From Brachypodium distachyon (taxonomy: Eukaryota > Streptophyta > Magnoliopsida > Poales > Poaceae), in the NCBI RefSeq assembly GCF_000005505.3, contig NC_016132.3:1116001-1180000 (forward strand): a stretch of DNA of 64,000 bases, given 5' to 3'. Both the position numbers and the translations under genes were made by a program. A model generated the notes under the pieces. The model searched no databases. It saw only the letters and a program-made list of their open reading frames with translations, and was not told the DNA's origin. This document shows, in pieces, positions 34,408 through 44,867 of the stretch (the stretch's first letter is position 1; each line of letters begins with the position of its first letter).

Positions 34408-35187
34408 TTACTTCTTCACTTTCATGTGACACATTTTCCAGTAATCAGGTAGATAAATTTTCATCAAAGGCCAATAAATATCTTTAGTGTTTTCATCGTA
34501 AGTATCAGGTGCGTACGCCAATTCGTAGTCCTCGCTGTTCATGGTATCGGGAGCTTCTTCCTTGCAGCAATCAGCAACTCCAGGTTCTGCAGCCACACAC
34601 TGGTCCTTGTTTGCCTTGCCTGTGTCCATGGACGCGCACTGGACGGCCATGACATCGCGCACGCCGCTGCCATCGCCCATGTCACCGCGGCTGCAAGCTC
34701 TGTCTCTAAGCATGCCACCACCATCGCCTCCGCACCCACGCACACAGCAGAGATGGCGAGCTCCGTCATCGCTTGAGTCCACGGGCACGCACTGGATGCG
34801 CTCGCGAAGCTGGGAGTTGCACGACCTGCCGTGCACGCCGCGGCCGTGGTCGTGGCCGAGCCCACGCGTGCCGTCGTCGTGGCCGTGGCCGAGCTTGCCG
34901 CACGTGTGTCCAAGTCCACGCGCCGTGCCGCCGTGCATGTCCCCGCTGAGTCCGCACACGCCGTCATCGAGACCGCACGCACGGCCCTCGCTGTGCTGGT
35001 CGCTTTCTTCTTGGCTCTCCCCCCAAATTGAAAGATCCTGGTATTCAACATCGTCGGTCTCGTCGTCGGAGTGGTCGCCAGGCATGTCGAAGCCAACGGC
35101 AAGCAGAGCTGACTCGTCCTCCACAGACGAAAGACAAGCTCTCTTCGATTTCTCATCAAACATCTCGATTTTTCTTTTTGATTTCAT
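34408..35187 (-). CDS. Unknown protein, second open frame of the mariner-like element
   Basis: About 259 codons from ATG at 35187 (MKSKRKIEMFDEKSKRA); the frame is open further back to 35301, but that part is hydrophobic then proline-rich and may be leader. Visible: a lysine/arginine-rich start that could be a nuclear signal; an acidic stretch (HSDDETDDVEYQD, ESQEESDQHSE); a Gly/His/Cys-rich middle (GHGHDDGTRGLGHDHG, CCVRGCGGDGGG); and a non-repetitive C-terminus (YELAYAPDTYDENTKDIYWPLMKIYLPDYW) in AT-rich DNA. The last part argues for real coding, since the GC-rich middle is open in several frames. I recognise no family. It converges on the transposase gene inside the same ends. It could be an accessory protein of the element, a captured host exon, or chance. 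Confidence 0.45.
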   Translation of the reverse strand: MKSKRKIEMFDEKSKRACLSSVEDESALLAVGFDMPGDHSDDETDDVEYQDLSIWGESQEESDQHSEGRACGLDDGVCGLSGDMHGGTARGLGHTCGKLGHGHDDGTRGLGHDHGRGVHGRSCNSQLRERIQCVPVDSSDDGARHLCCVRGCGGDGGGMLRDRACSRGDMGDGSGVRDVMAVQCASMDTGKANKDQCVAAEPGVADCCKEEAPDTMNSEDYELAYAPDTYDENTKDIYWPLMKIYLPDYWKMCHMKVKK

Positions 35188-35668
35188 CTCGTCTTGGTGT
35201 TCTTCTCTTGCAGTTGGAGGCGGAGGCAGCAAGGTGCAGTGGAGGAGGAGCAGGAGGAGTAGTATTCGGGAGGAGAAGAGAAAAGGGGGAAGAATCTGCA
35301 TGCAGAGTAAAACAAGAAGGCAATAAAGTGATCAGACGGGTGGGTAGTTGAGTGGACAGAAAGTAGGGACTCTTTGGTCAGGTGGGAGGAGAAAAGAGGA
35401 GCGCGTCCTCCTTTTCGGAACATCGCGCGAAATGTTACGCGCCCTCCTTTTCGGAACGGAGGGAGTAGCATTTTGCACATGCGCTGCCACGCCCGCTGTG
35501 CTCTGTTCGTATTGTCAGCAATTCTCCACATGTTTGAAGAGATAGTTTTTGGCATGTGCATTTCTATGGACAATAAAATAGAACACATGTTTAAAGAGAT
35601 ATTCAGAAATCCGTGTGTGTTGCTACGAAAAACAATCTATACAACTAAAAACCAATCTCTACCTAATA

Positions 35669-35905
35669 CTCCCTCCATTTCACAAAGAATGGCGCACACG
35701 CTTTTCGAGATCGAACTTTGACCAACGTTTAGACCAATTGTATGTAGATTATATGTTACAAATTTTATATCGTTGGAAAGATTTTTAAAATACGAATCTA
35801 ATGATATAATTTTTGTAACACATAAGCCTCAAATCATTAGTCTAATTATTGGTCAAAGCAAAATTTTGAAATACGTGCGTGCCATTCTTTGTGAAATTGA
35901 GGGAG
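35669..35905. mobile_element. Stowaway MITE
   Basis: 237 bp between TA 35667-35668 and 35906-35907. Ends CTCCCTCCATTTCACAAAGAATGGC and the complement of GCCATTCTTTGTGAAATTGAGGGAG match almost fully. No coding frame. It lies 200 bp from the mariner-like element, whose ends share CTCCCTCCATT. Confidence 0.9.
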
Positions 35906-35907
35906 TA

Positions 35908-36254
35908 TATATAAAACAAGAAATGCTTCAGTCATCCTCCGAAAACCCCCGCAGGTGACATATGCATCAAACTACTTCTTTCTCTTTTTTTAGAGTAAAC
36001 GTACAGTGCCTTGTGCTGGCCATGGCACGCGCCTCTGCCAGCAGGTGGTGAAAAGTTGAAAACTGAAATCTGCCGCCGGGGAGGCTGGCTTAACGGGAGG
36101 TGTAGCCGGCGACATTGGCTGGGCGAGTCGGCCATGCTGGGCCACAGCGGCTCTAGCACCATGTACATGGCTGTCGGCGTACAGCTCCCTGCCGTCCACC
36201 GTGAATTTCAGATTTGCAGCAGAAAATTTCGAGACTTTGAAGCATCATTGTAAT
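35908..36254. other. Intergenic, GC-mixed, unassigned
   Basis: Open frames on both strands near 36000-36200 show no motif I can name. It is bounded on the right by a retrotransposon fragment. Confidence 0.4.
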
Positions 36255-36750
36255 TCGTGCCACCCAAACAGAAGCGGACGCACTTTGAAGCGCCATATAT
36301 AGGAGATCTCGAATTGTCAACGTCCATAAATCTGACACACTGCTCAATAAATGTTACAAGCTGAATATAGCACAGAGTGGCATATGCAGAAACCGGCGTA
36401 CCACCGAATTTTCTTATAGGTCACCGCGAATCGCTGTGCCAAGCGGCTGCCACCCGTGCAGCGAAATCATCCAAAGACTCGCTCTCGCCCATCCTCAGAC
36501 TCTCATAATTCCGCAGATTTGCCTCCTTGACATCCCTGATGCAGGGTCCTGATTGTGTCCCAAACTTCCTTTGCCGATCCCTTGCAGGCGATATATGTCC
36601 TAGCACATCCCTCGATACCACTTTGTAGGAAATCAGACCGACCTGGGCAGCTTCTTCGTCTGCCTAGCTGTGCTTTGCCTGCAGCGATATGAGGCTAGCC
36701 CTAATTATCGATGGAAAAAAAACAGAAACAAACGATATGTGAAGCTGGCA
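36255..36750 (-). mobile_element. Copia gag + LTR fragment related to element E
   Basis: 36255-36620 aligns with the gag of element E (56015-56400). In pieces it encodes ..SRDVLGH.., ..VKEANL.. and ..LRNYESLRMGESESLDDFAARVA.. with frameshifts. At 36628 it passes into GGAAATCAGACCGACCTGGG, the start of an E-type LTR, which fades by about 36750. The spacer between gag and LTR is shortened to a few bases (CGATACCACTTTG), so there has been internal deletion. Confidence 0.75.
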
Positions 36751-37445
36751 CAAGTTAGATCTCCAATATATAGACTTATTGCTTGTCAGATTACAAAATT
36801 ACAAAATCTGGAGAAATGTAACAACGTCCAGTTGAGAAATGAATCTTTTTTGTGTTTCCCTGTGTCCAGAAATTTATATGCGCCCCGTGCATGAGGAAAC
36901 CTTATTAAATTCTAAGCAAACATTACTGAGGGATCGGGCCAAGAGACAACGTACGGCGTTATTGAGTCCGGAGAATACCCCATTCTTATTTTGCTTTCTC
37001 TCAAAGTCACCAAGTCTTCCTCCTAATTATAATTTCGTAGTCTGAAATCATCCCCTAAATCTTTACAGAAATGCAACAGTCACTTGAAAGTGAAAATCAT
37101 CTCGATTCATGACACATGCACTGACATGAATCAAACACAGAAATGCAACAGTCACTTGAAATTGTGCTGCTGTAACTCTACTTTCCTCCCGTGACTGTTA
37201 ACCCCAAGGTAAGAAAGACCCCTGCGTGTCTGCCGTCCAGCAACCCACACAACACCCCTACCAAACCCAAGGTAACGTAACCGGTAACCCAGTGGCCTGT
37301 AACCCGTTATACACTCCGTGGAGAGCACAAGTAGTCTTTCTCCACCGTACCCCTCCCAATAATCCTATTATTACCCGGAAAAGGAAACATTCTCGGGGTG
37401 CTCCCCTCTCTCACGGGTCAACGGGATACTTGCCAGACCCAGACC
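36751..37445 (+). promoter_or_regulatory. Upstream region of SINA-like gene 4
   Basis: 37190-37445 repeats the gene 2, 3 and 5 leaders: GACTGTTAACCCCAAGGTAAGAAAG, CAAGTAGTCTTTCTCCAC, CCCAATAATCCTATTATTACC and GGGTCAACGGGATACT before the start. 36751-37190 shows a small internal repeat (AATGCAACAGTCACTTGAAA at about 37071 and 37142). Function inferred from conservation. Confidence 0.45.
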
Positions 37446-38544
37446 ATGGGCAGCACGGACAAGGTATGTACATCTCGTCTCGATCCAAGCATAGTTTCTT
37501 TGATTGATTCCCCTTCTAGTTTACCAATCTCGATGGAGTGTAGTGTATGTATATAGAAAGGGGATTAGTAGGTACTCGTATCTCTGTTAGATCCGTAGTT
37601 TCCCCTTTTAGTTTATTGGCTAAGGAATCGAGTTTTAGCGCGCATAGAGTGGTAGTTTCTGTAGAAAATTGCTCTCGTACCGTACATTCGTGTGTATCTC
37701 TGTCAGATCTGGCCGGTATAACTGTTGTTTATTCTCTACAAGAGCTATCGAGATTTAGATGGGGTACTCTTGTAGCGCGTGCTTGTGGGCATGGCAAACG
37801 GCGCCGGATTTGCCCTAGCTAGGAGCCTAGGAGGGCGCCGGATTTGCCTGTAGATCGAAGAAGAGGCCGGAGGAGGCGCACCGGCGGCGGAGGAGGAGAA
37901 GGGCGGAGCTAGCTAGGTCGCCGCTGGGCCTGGTCCGCCAGAGAGATTTTAATTAGGGTTTGGATTCTGGGCCGAAAAATTATAACTTTGTCTTGGCCGA
38001 TCTATTCTGAATTACACTCCCTTTTTTCTTTCTTTGACAGAAGGCTGACGCTCCGAGTGCTGTGGAGAACTGCGCGTGCCCGGAGCCCGGCTGCTTGTTC
38101 GAGGGCTCTTGTTCCAGGGCGCTGGTCCAGCACTTGGCCGACGCCCACGCGCGGCCCATCTACGCCGTCAGGTACGGCCAGCCATGGAACTTCACCATGT
38201 CACTCTCGCGGCCATGGGACGTCGCCTTCGGGGTCGGCGAGGACGGCCGCAGCGCCTTCTTCGTCGTCCTGCAGGCGGCGGCGCCCGGCGGCGGCGCGTT
38301 CATGAGCGTCTCGCTGCAGGTCTGCGTCAGGGATCAGGCTGCCTGCGGCGTACAGGGGTCGCAGATGTTGTACAGGAGCAAGATGACGTTGGAGTCACTC
38401 AGCGGGGACAAGAAGAAAAGGGTCGCTACTCAGCCCGCGGTCTGCGACAGGGTGCACATGGAGGTGCCTCAGGAGATGGTGCTGTCCGGAGAAACGATCG
38501 CGGTCAGCATCCAGATTGACCAGGTTCTGCAAGTGGGTTGGTAA
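37446..38544 (+). CDS. SINA/SIAH-like protein, RING-less, gene 4 (shortened C-terminus)
   Basis: Exons 37446-37463 (MGSTDK, donor GTATGT) and 38041-38544 after TTCTTTGACAG; 173 residues. Exon 2 has KADAPSAVEN, the half zinc finger CPEPGC...HLADAH, and the substrate-binding domain (YGQPWNF, SLSRPWDVAFGVGED, EVPQEMVLSGETIAV). It stops at QVLQVGW, so the basic tail RPKR(T/A)RRLPARL of genes 1-3 is missing. The sequence around the stop is duplicated (GGTAAGCTGAGACTGGGTTTA at about 38540 and 38580), which suggests a local rearrangement changed the end. No RING. It is probably still folded, since the core domain is complete; a role as partner or competitor of the RING-bearing gene 6 is inference. 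Confidence 0.82.
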
Positions 38545-39579
38545 GCTGAGACTGGGTTTAGTGACAATGCAAGCGGGTCGGTAAGCTGAGACTGGGTTTA
38601 TTAGTGAGTGTGAGACCCTTGTAAGGTTGCTGGCTTCTTGTAATAATTTGTCTTCCGACTTATGAACCGAGAACTGGACGGATATATAGCTGTGAGGGTG
38701 GATGGGAGAGAGCTTACCGAAATAAGATATTCAATTGTTGATCTTTGCGATGAATTCATAGTTAGATCTTGGATCTTACAAATGCATGCAGGGATGAAGA
38801 ATAAGAGAATCCATTGAAATTTTAGTTGAAAATTTTGTCGACGGGATCGATCTTTTGCATGTTTTGGCTTATGACGGGCCGAGTATCAGCTCTATGCATT
38901 TGAAAAGATTGGCAATTTGCATAGTTGACTGTACTGCCACCGGTTAGAAAACAATGGCTAAGAGGGACGCAATACTTCTACCAATCAAAATTTCAGTTTC
39001 AATAAAATTTCAGTATGATATTAATTTCAAATTAATTGAGTATTTTTTTGAAATATTATTTCGTTAACATACTGCATTGATCATTATTCCATCATTATAC
39101 GATTGAATTTCGTTGATATATAAGTGAAATTTTGTTAGTACTTTTGTTTCCCTCTTTCTTTTTACCACTGCGCACCACTAGCCACATCACATGCTCAAAG
39201 TATTCCGTCAAAGCCACGAGAGAATGCCACCCACTGCCTCGCCGTGGAGTGCATCCTCGCGATCGGCAGCCTAACAGCCGTGCTCATTCAGAGCTTGCAG
39301 CTGCACTGAGATATACTAGCTATATTGGATGGAAAGAGTACCTACTATCTGAACTTAATTAGTAAGAATTAGCTAGTTGAAGGAGCGCAACCGGAGAATT
39401 TTTGGCGGGAAAGCTCTCCCTGCGCTTGATGTTGCTCACCTCATTTGGGAGGAGATCCAAAGTAGATCCACGGAGTGCTCCACCGACCCAGGAGATTAGG
39501 CCCTGTCTGGGAGGCTCCTTTTTATTTTTCTCCTCCCTCTCTATTCCAAGGGACCTTGCTTAGGAGTCCCTCATTTTAG
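38545..39579. other. 3' flank of gene 4
   Basis: It carries the same downstream blocks as the other units (GATCTTGGATCTTACAAATGCATGCAGGG at about 38765, GCCACCGGTTAGAAAACAATGGCTAAG at about 38937). 39377-39490 can be read ..ERNRRIFGG..HLIWEEIQ.., like the extreme C-terminus of plant LINE ORFs; weak. Confidence 0.45.
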
Positions 39580-40697
39580 TTTGGGGTAATTTCCATCTTT
39601 TAATATGCAGATGATACAATCATTTTTATGGAACATGAGTTAGAGAAAGCCGTTAACATGAATCTGATTTTATGTATCTTTGAGCAACTTTCGGGCTTGA
39701 AGTTAAATTTCACAAGAGTGAGATTTCTGCTTCATTAAGGCCAACAAAGAGGAAGGCCATTATAAGAAATTGTTCGGATGCGAATCTGGCTCTCTATTCC
39801 ATTTTGATATTTGGGCATCCCAATTCACTTTCGAACTCTTCTTAAGAAAGAATTGAAGGGCAGTAGAAAATCGTTTCGAAAGGAAGCTGGGATGCTGGAA
39901 GAGCAAGCTGCTGATCTCATATATACAGATTGACTTGTCTTGATTAATTCAGTTTTTTGATATAAAAACTGTAAGGGAAACGGATACAACATAATTGTGA
40001 GCACCAGGATTTGAACCCTGGTGGCTGAATCAAGAGGTGTTCTTGATTAATTGACTAGTCTGCCATAATGTTTATGCTGTTATTTTCTCGAAATTCCTGT
40101 AGGCCGGTTCAGGAAAGACTTGGCTTTACAGCTCTAGATTTTCTTTGGCAAAGTGATGAACACAAACACAAATATCGCCACACTAAGTGGATATGCTGAC
40201 CTAAAGATCAAGCGAGGAGGTTGAAGTTTTAGAAATAAAGAAAATAAATGAGCAAAGGATTGTTTAAGCTTTCTAATGAGTGGTTGTATTTTTTTCTGCA
40301 GTTATGTAAGCATTTAATTTGGAATCGCTGGATCGATTTAGTTTTTAACAATACGGGAGTTGATCATATATTTATTCCAGGATGTTCACAAGGCTACGCA
40401 TTGGATCCGCTTATGGTCCTACCCGCTTCTGTGGACCAGTGGGGCTCTATGGCCTCTAGGTGCAGCCGACTAGTGGAGATGGCCGCACGGGCTTTGTTCA
40501 GCCAGGGGTGATGGCGGTCGCCTAAACGAATCATCAATGTTTAGCCACTTTATGATACTCGTTTTCCGTTTGCTGATTTTTGCATCAACCTTGTGTGAAA
40601 CTTGATAACAAACTGGTTATTTAAGGACATTGCAATAAAATGGGTATGTGCATCAATCAATGTAGAGGCCAGGGTGATTCCCCTTTTCAAAAAAATG
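39580..40697 (+). mobile_element. LINE remnant (plus strand) with YADD box and poly(A) end
   Basis: 39600-39690 reads QYADDTIIFMEHELEKAVN, the RT catalytic box of a non-LTR retrotransposon. It is followed by ..ILCIFEQLSGLKLNF.. with stops, then zf-RVT-like pieces to 40330. The end GTAGAGGCCAGGGTGATTCC...CAAAAAAATG at 40660-40697 parallels the LINE end at 30645. A SINE is inserted at 39953-40041. Confidence 0.75.
39953..40041 (-). mobile_element. Truncated tRNA-derived SINE
   Basis: On the minus strand GGGTTCAAATCC (40008-40019) is a Pol III B box, and the piece ends in a short A-run (T on the + strand at 39953). CTTGATTAATT flanks it at 39939-39949 and 40042-40052, and the LINE copies at about 22400 and 29975 show the site without it. 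It is only about 89 bp, so it is truncated. Confidence 0.65.
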
Positions 40698-40920
40698 TTC
40701 TTCCAGGCCAATGAGTAACAGGCAACTCCATATGGTTTCAAATTATTCACGGGTATTTTTTTTCTACCCTTGTAATTCATTGGCCTTTTCTTTCTCTATC
40801 AAAATAGTTCTCGCCTTATGAAATTATTCACAGTTACTTTTCCTCAAAAGAGAAAACATGACTAAGCGCATGGGCATAACTCTCGCTACATAGTCCTTTT
40901 TAAGGCACGCATGCTCGTGA

Positions 40921-41064
40921 GGGGCGGACCTAAAGTGCAAGGCACACAATTTTTTATACCTAAATTTGTGTTATCACATATTATATATAGCTTAAATGTC
41001 TCAAATAAAATATTTTTTATCGTGTGTCCTGTGCACCCTGCTGGCTCTACATGGGTACGCCGCT
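40921..41064. mobile_element. hAT-like MITE
   Basis: 144 bp flanked by CTCGTGA at 40914-40920 and 41066-41072 (7 of an expected 8 bp). The ends GGGGCGGACCTA and GGGTACGCCGCTT are imperfect inverted repeats. The related stretch at 41571-41580 (TACTCGTGAAAATG) is the unoccupied site. No coding capacity. Confidence 0.6.
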
Positions 41065-41072
41065 TCTCGTGA

Positions 41073-42429
41073 AAGTGTGGCTGGAAGCTAAGGACAGATG
41101 AAAACTCGATAAGAATCACATTACAATGAAACTAGATCTATTTGACGGACGAGGATGTGGGTTGTTGCATTACATCAATTAAAAATGAGATGTCACATGT
41201 CAAAGCGCGAAAAAGTGGATGGGTGGGCGGTCGTAGGAAAAGAGAGAGGTCTATGGCAGATATTAGAGTTCTTATTAAAGGGGGGAGAAGTGTATAATTG
41301 AGTGGTTGTATTTTTTTTCACTTTTATGTAAGGATTTACATTTGGTGTTGTGGTGATGCTTTCTGGAAAAACATATTTCTCATCACTTATGGATGCACGT
41401 ATTAGTCATAAACGGAGCCATAATAACAATTCTTACTTTTTCCAGAAAGCATCACCAGTTCTTTTGGCGGCATGCAATAATCAACGAGTGTTATTACTCT
41501 CAGAAGGGTAAAATGACTTAATTAGTGCATAACTCAATCTCGTTACATCCTTATATATCCTTATAGGGACATGTACTCGTGAAAATGTAATTGACACTAG
41601 GGACAAACTGAAAAACTCCATGAAAATCACCTTAATTACAATTAATGAAAGTGGATTTGTTTCCTGGAAGAGGGGGTGGATTGTGGCATCGGGTTCATGA
41701 AAAAGGACTTGTCGGAGGCCAACATGTTGGGGGTGTCGAAGTGCAGGGAAGTGGGTGAACGGTTGCAGGAAAAAGAGGGGGTTAGGGAAGAGATTCGAGA
41801 TTTCGAGTTCTTATGAAGTGTAGAGAAGTGGATAATTTAGTTGATGTATTTTTCCATGGTCATGTAAGCATTTAATGCTTCATTTGGTGTTGTGATGTGT
41901 TTTCCAGAAGAAAGTTATTTCTCACCACTCATGGATGTAACACGGCATAAATTTCTTTTATATACGGAGACATAACAACAAAATCTTGAGATTTATCTGA
42001 CTAGTGAGAGTCCACAGTTTAACACAATATCCCATTTCAAGAAACGAAATTAATCACACATAGTTAGAATTTAGTCTACCGTTCCCGATTTTCAAAAACA
42101 ATAGTGACTAGTTGATCCACTGGATCGAAATCGAACGGAGGGCCTAAACCCGCCTTTCTTCTTCCTTCAAATGTCCACTCGTCTTCTTACTTCCCGCTCC
42201 CACCGTCATTCTTCCCTCCACTCCCCTCCACCACTATCATGTCCACCATCATCTAGTACTGGTCCACAACCCATCTTACTAGATTTGATTCGCCTTCTTT
42301 AAATAAAAGGGGCATGTTCCTGATTATACATATGTAATCTGTAAAAATTTATTATGGTTAATATAGCACAGTAGTAGCCTCTCCTACTGTTTTCAGTATA
42401 TAAAAAAACATATTACCGCTCCCCGTCCC
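41073..42429. other. Intergenic repeats between gene 4 and gene 5
   Basis: Two tandem, diverged copies of unit-flank sequence (40830-41330 and 41450-41870), then 41870-42240, which matches 1930-2305 plus 7523-7612 and so preserves element C's empty site near 42145. No gene. Confidence 0.55.
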
Positions 42430-42827
42430 TTTCCCCCCAACAATTGGCCATCCCTATATACCTAGGGATCATATGTTCTTCTCTGGCGACAGTGAGCAGC
42501 TCCAACAGGAGTCGTAACCTCTGAGCAACAAGGTCGATCACCCTCGGCTTCGCTTTTGTCGCTGCATCTAACTGCAGCTTCTTCTCGCACTTTTAACCCA
42601 TGTGGCAAAGGTCATTCTCGTCCGTTCTACCTCGCATCTGATATATATGGAGCAACACTTAATACCTAATTAATACCCCCAGCAACGGACCAAACCCTCC
42701 AAAGTAAGAAAGACCCACCTGTGACCTGTAGCCCGTTGTCCCTATAAAAAACCTATTAGTACCGGAGAAAGGAAACATTCTCCGAGTGCTTCCCTCAAGG
42801 GTCAAGGGGACTCGCCAGATCCAGACC
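42430..42827 (+). promoter_or_regulatory. Upstream region of SINA-like gene 5 with TATA-like box
   Basis: It has the CAACAATTGGCCATCCC block at about 42438 and AAGTAAGAAAGACC. TATAAAAA lies at 42744-42751, about 80 bp before the start codon, followed by AGGAAACATTCTCCGAGTGCT, shared with gene 4. A TATA role is likely but unproven. Confidence 0.45.
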
Positions 42828-43581
42828 ATGGGCACGATCGACAAGGTATGTAGAATCACGTCTCGATCCATGCATATATAGTTCCTTTGCTCTGATCTGC
42901 AAAGTGTAGTGTATATAGAAAATTGGTCATTTCGTAGATTCGTATGTATCCCTGTCAGATCTGGCGAGATCGTACGTACTGGCTCTTCGCTATGACTGGT
43001 CTGGGGAAAACTGAGTTGGGTCTAGCTTGGTCGATCTCTCCATCTAACTTCGCATTTTCTTTTTCTGGACGCAGAAGGCTGACGCGCTCTGCTGGTGCCC
43101 GGAGCGCGGCTGCGCGTTCCGGGGCTCCCCGCTGCTGCTGATCAGCCACTTGGCAATGGCTCACTTGGCGATCCAGGGTGTCCCCATCTTTGCCGTCACG
43201 TACGGCGTGCCCTCGACGCTCATCCTGCCACTCTCCCAGGCGTGGCACGCCGTGGTCGGGATGGGCAACAGCTGCTTGTTCCTGATCTCGCTGGCCAAGC
43301 GTGTCCACTTCACGGCCGTGTCGCTGATCTACGTCAGGCCGAACGCGGCGCCGGCGCCGCGGCCGGTGTACCGTTGCACGCTCACGGTGGAGTCACCCGA
43401 CGACGAGGACACTTATGTTGAGATGACTTCCATGGTGAGCACCAGCGCTCTTCCTGGCGGCCTGCCGGTGCCTGGGGACGGGACGCCGTACCTGAAGCTG
43501 ACTCCGGACCTGATTCCGTCTGACGGAACGCTAGAGATCGGCGTCCTTATTCATCAGCTTCAGGCTGCCCCTGCTGCTTGA
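42828..43581 (+). CDS. SINA/SIAH-like protein, RING-less, gene 5 (intact, divergent)
   Basis: Exons 42828-42845 (MGTIDK, donor GTATGT) and 43075-43581 after TGGACGCAG; 174 residues. Exon 2 reads KADALCWCPERGCAFRG with a Cys-Cys then HLAMAH half zinc finger. The substrate-binding domain is recognisable but far from genes 1-4: YGVPSTLILPLSQAWHAVVG, FTAVSLIYVRPNAAP, YRCTLTVESPDDEDTY. It has no acidic leader and no basic tail. In several places it is closer to gene 6 (SLIYV-type strands, VEMTSMV region), so it may be the oldest of the RING-less copies; this is inference. Intron 1 is short (229 bp) but keeps the TAGAAAATTGG and TCAGATCTGG motifs. Confidence 0.82.
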
Positions 43582-44104
43582 TGCACCACCACACATGTCG
43601 GCCCGGACGAATTACAAGAGACTCCATTTTATTTTAATTGTACAATTTTAATTGATGGTCGATTGTACTCGATCCCGCTGATGGCTAAGGGACGCGGCGT
43701 TTTTATCGGCTCCGGTAGATGCCGGACCTCAAGATTTCGATTTCAATAAAAATTCACAATGGCATCAATTTCATATCAATTGGCTATATTGTTTTTTAGT
43801 ATCATTTCATTAAATATCATTCTTCTATATAAATGAGATTTAATTAGCGTATATTAATTACTTCATTGATATTGCATTGAAATTTCAATATCAATTAATG
43901 ATATTTGTTAAAATATTATTACTACTTCCTCTGTCTAACAAAAAATGTTTCAAATTTGTCAAATTTTGGATGTATTTAGACATGACTTAGTGTATAAATG
44001 CATTCAAATTTATTCAAACTTGAGACATCCTTTGTTGGACGGAGGGAGTATATTTTATTAATATTATGTAAGTGGACTGGCTTCAGTATGCACCGGCCGG
44101 AGAT
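43582..44104. other. 3' flank of gene 5
   Basis: It repeats the GATTGTACTCGATCC, GGGACGCGGC and TTTCAATAAAAATTCACAATGGCATCAA blocks of the other units and contains a MITE. No gene. Confidence 0.55.
43925..44048. mobile_element. Stowaway MITE
   Basis: 124 bp between TA dinucleotides. CTTCCTCTGTCTAACAAAAAATG and the complement of CATCCTTTGTTGGACGGAGGGAG form the inverted ends. Confidence 0.8.
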
Positions 44105-44414
44105 CTTTTTTATTTATATAGAAGAGTGATCTTGCTTTGATACTTAGCGAATATGGGATTACACTCATGGTTTAACAGAGCTGAGATGTCCGCAGGGGTT
44201 TGAAGAACCCACTCTGCGATCTAGTTCTCATTCCAAATTTAGCAAGTTCATGGGCTACCCTCTCCCCCCGGTGATTAATTGCCTTAAAAAAGAAATACAA
44301 AAACCAATCCGTCCCCCTGTATATAGGCGAGAGCACTGTCCTCCGGTAGCATCGATCTAGTCTGCACACATCTATTCTTGCAAGGCTTTCGCGGGAGTGT
44401 ATTGGACTGCCACG

Positions 44415-44840
44415 TGTTGGAAATCAGCCCAAAATCTCTGTCACGCAGTAACAACAAGCAACGCACACGTCGAGTACTTTCCGGCCAGCCGATGAACTCT
44501 GGCGAGACGCACACGTACAAAACTGCCCAGCAAGCAAATCGATTAGCAAGCTAGTACCAGTACTACTCGCGTCACGCACACACAGGAGAATATTGATTTT
44601 GGTATGGCTACAGGCCCGTGTCGAGCCTGCTTTATTTTTCTTATTTTCTGGGATTAGGATAACAAGGCACCGTATGCCCGTACTTATACACGGCCAGAGG
44701 CCAGTCCGACTCAACATCTAACAGCCTAACTGAGTACGACTAGGAGACCAACTCGTTGATTCCCCTGTACAACTCCTAAACCGACTAGAACTAGGTATGA
44801 ACCAGAAATAAACCTATTCGAATTTGACCTTATGCTTACA
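44415..44840 (-). repeat. LTR of element B (3' LTR in element orientation)
   Basis: 426 bp, pairs with 49384-49809. Confidence 0.96.
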
Positions 44841-44867
44841 TTCTCCCCCTAAGATCAAAACGAACTT

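Larger units (their letters stand above)
31144..35465 (+). mobile_element. Mariner-like DNA transposon (plant MLE), complete ends
   Basis: 4322 bp flanked by TA (31142-31143 and 35466-35467). The ends are inverted repeats of about 32 bp: left CTCCCTCCATTCCAAAAAGG, right complement CTCCCTCCGTTCCGAAAAGG, both continuing GAGGGCGC(A/G)TAAC. The transposase gene is on the + strand (31636-34076) and a second open frame faces it (34408-35187, -). The right end has a second copy of the inner repeat (GCGCGTCCTCCTTTTCGGAAC at 35401-35421). The intact ends could still be moved in trans. Confidence 0.9.

Noticed and set aside
34541..35326. 261-codon plus-strand frame opposite the second mariner-element frame
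   Set aside because: Proline/serine-rich low complexity; its end lies in GC-rich DNA only, unlike the minus frame, which continues into AT-rich sequence with ordinary composition. Not fully excluded.
40008..40019. tRNA gene suggested by a B box
   Set aside because: No cloverleaf and no A box at the right distance; A-tail and target duplication fit a truncated SINE.
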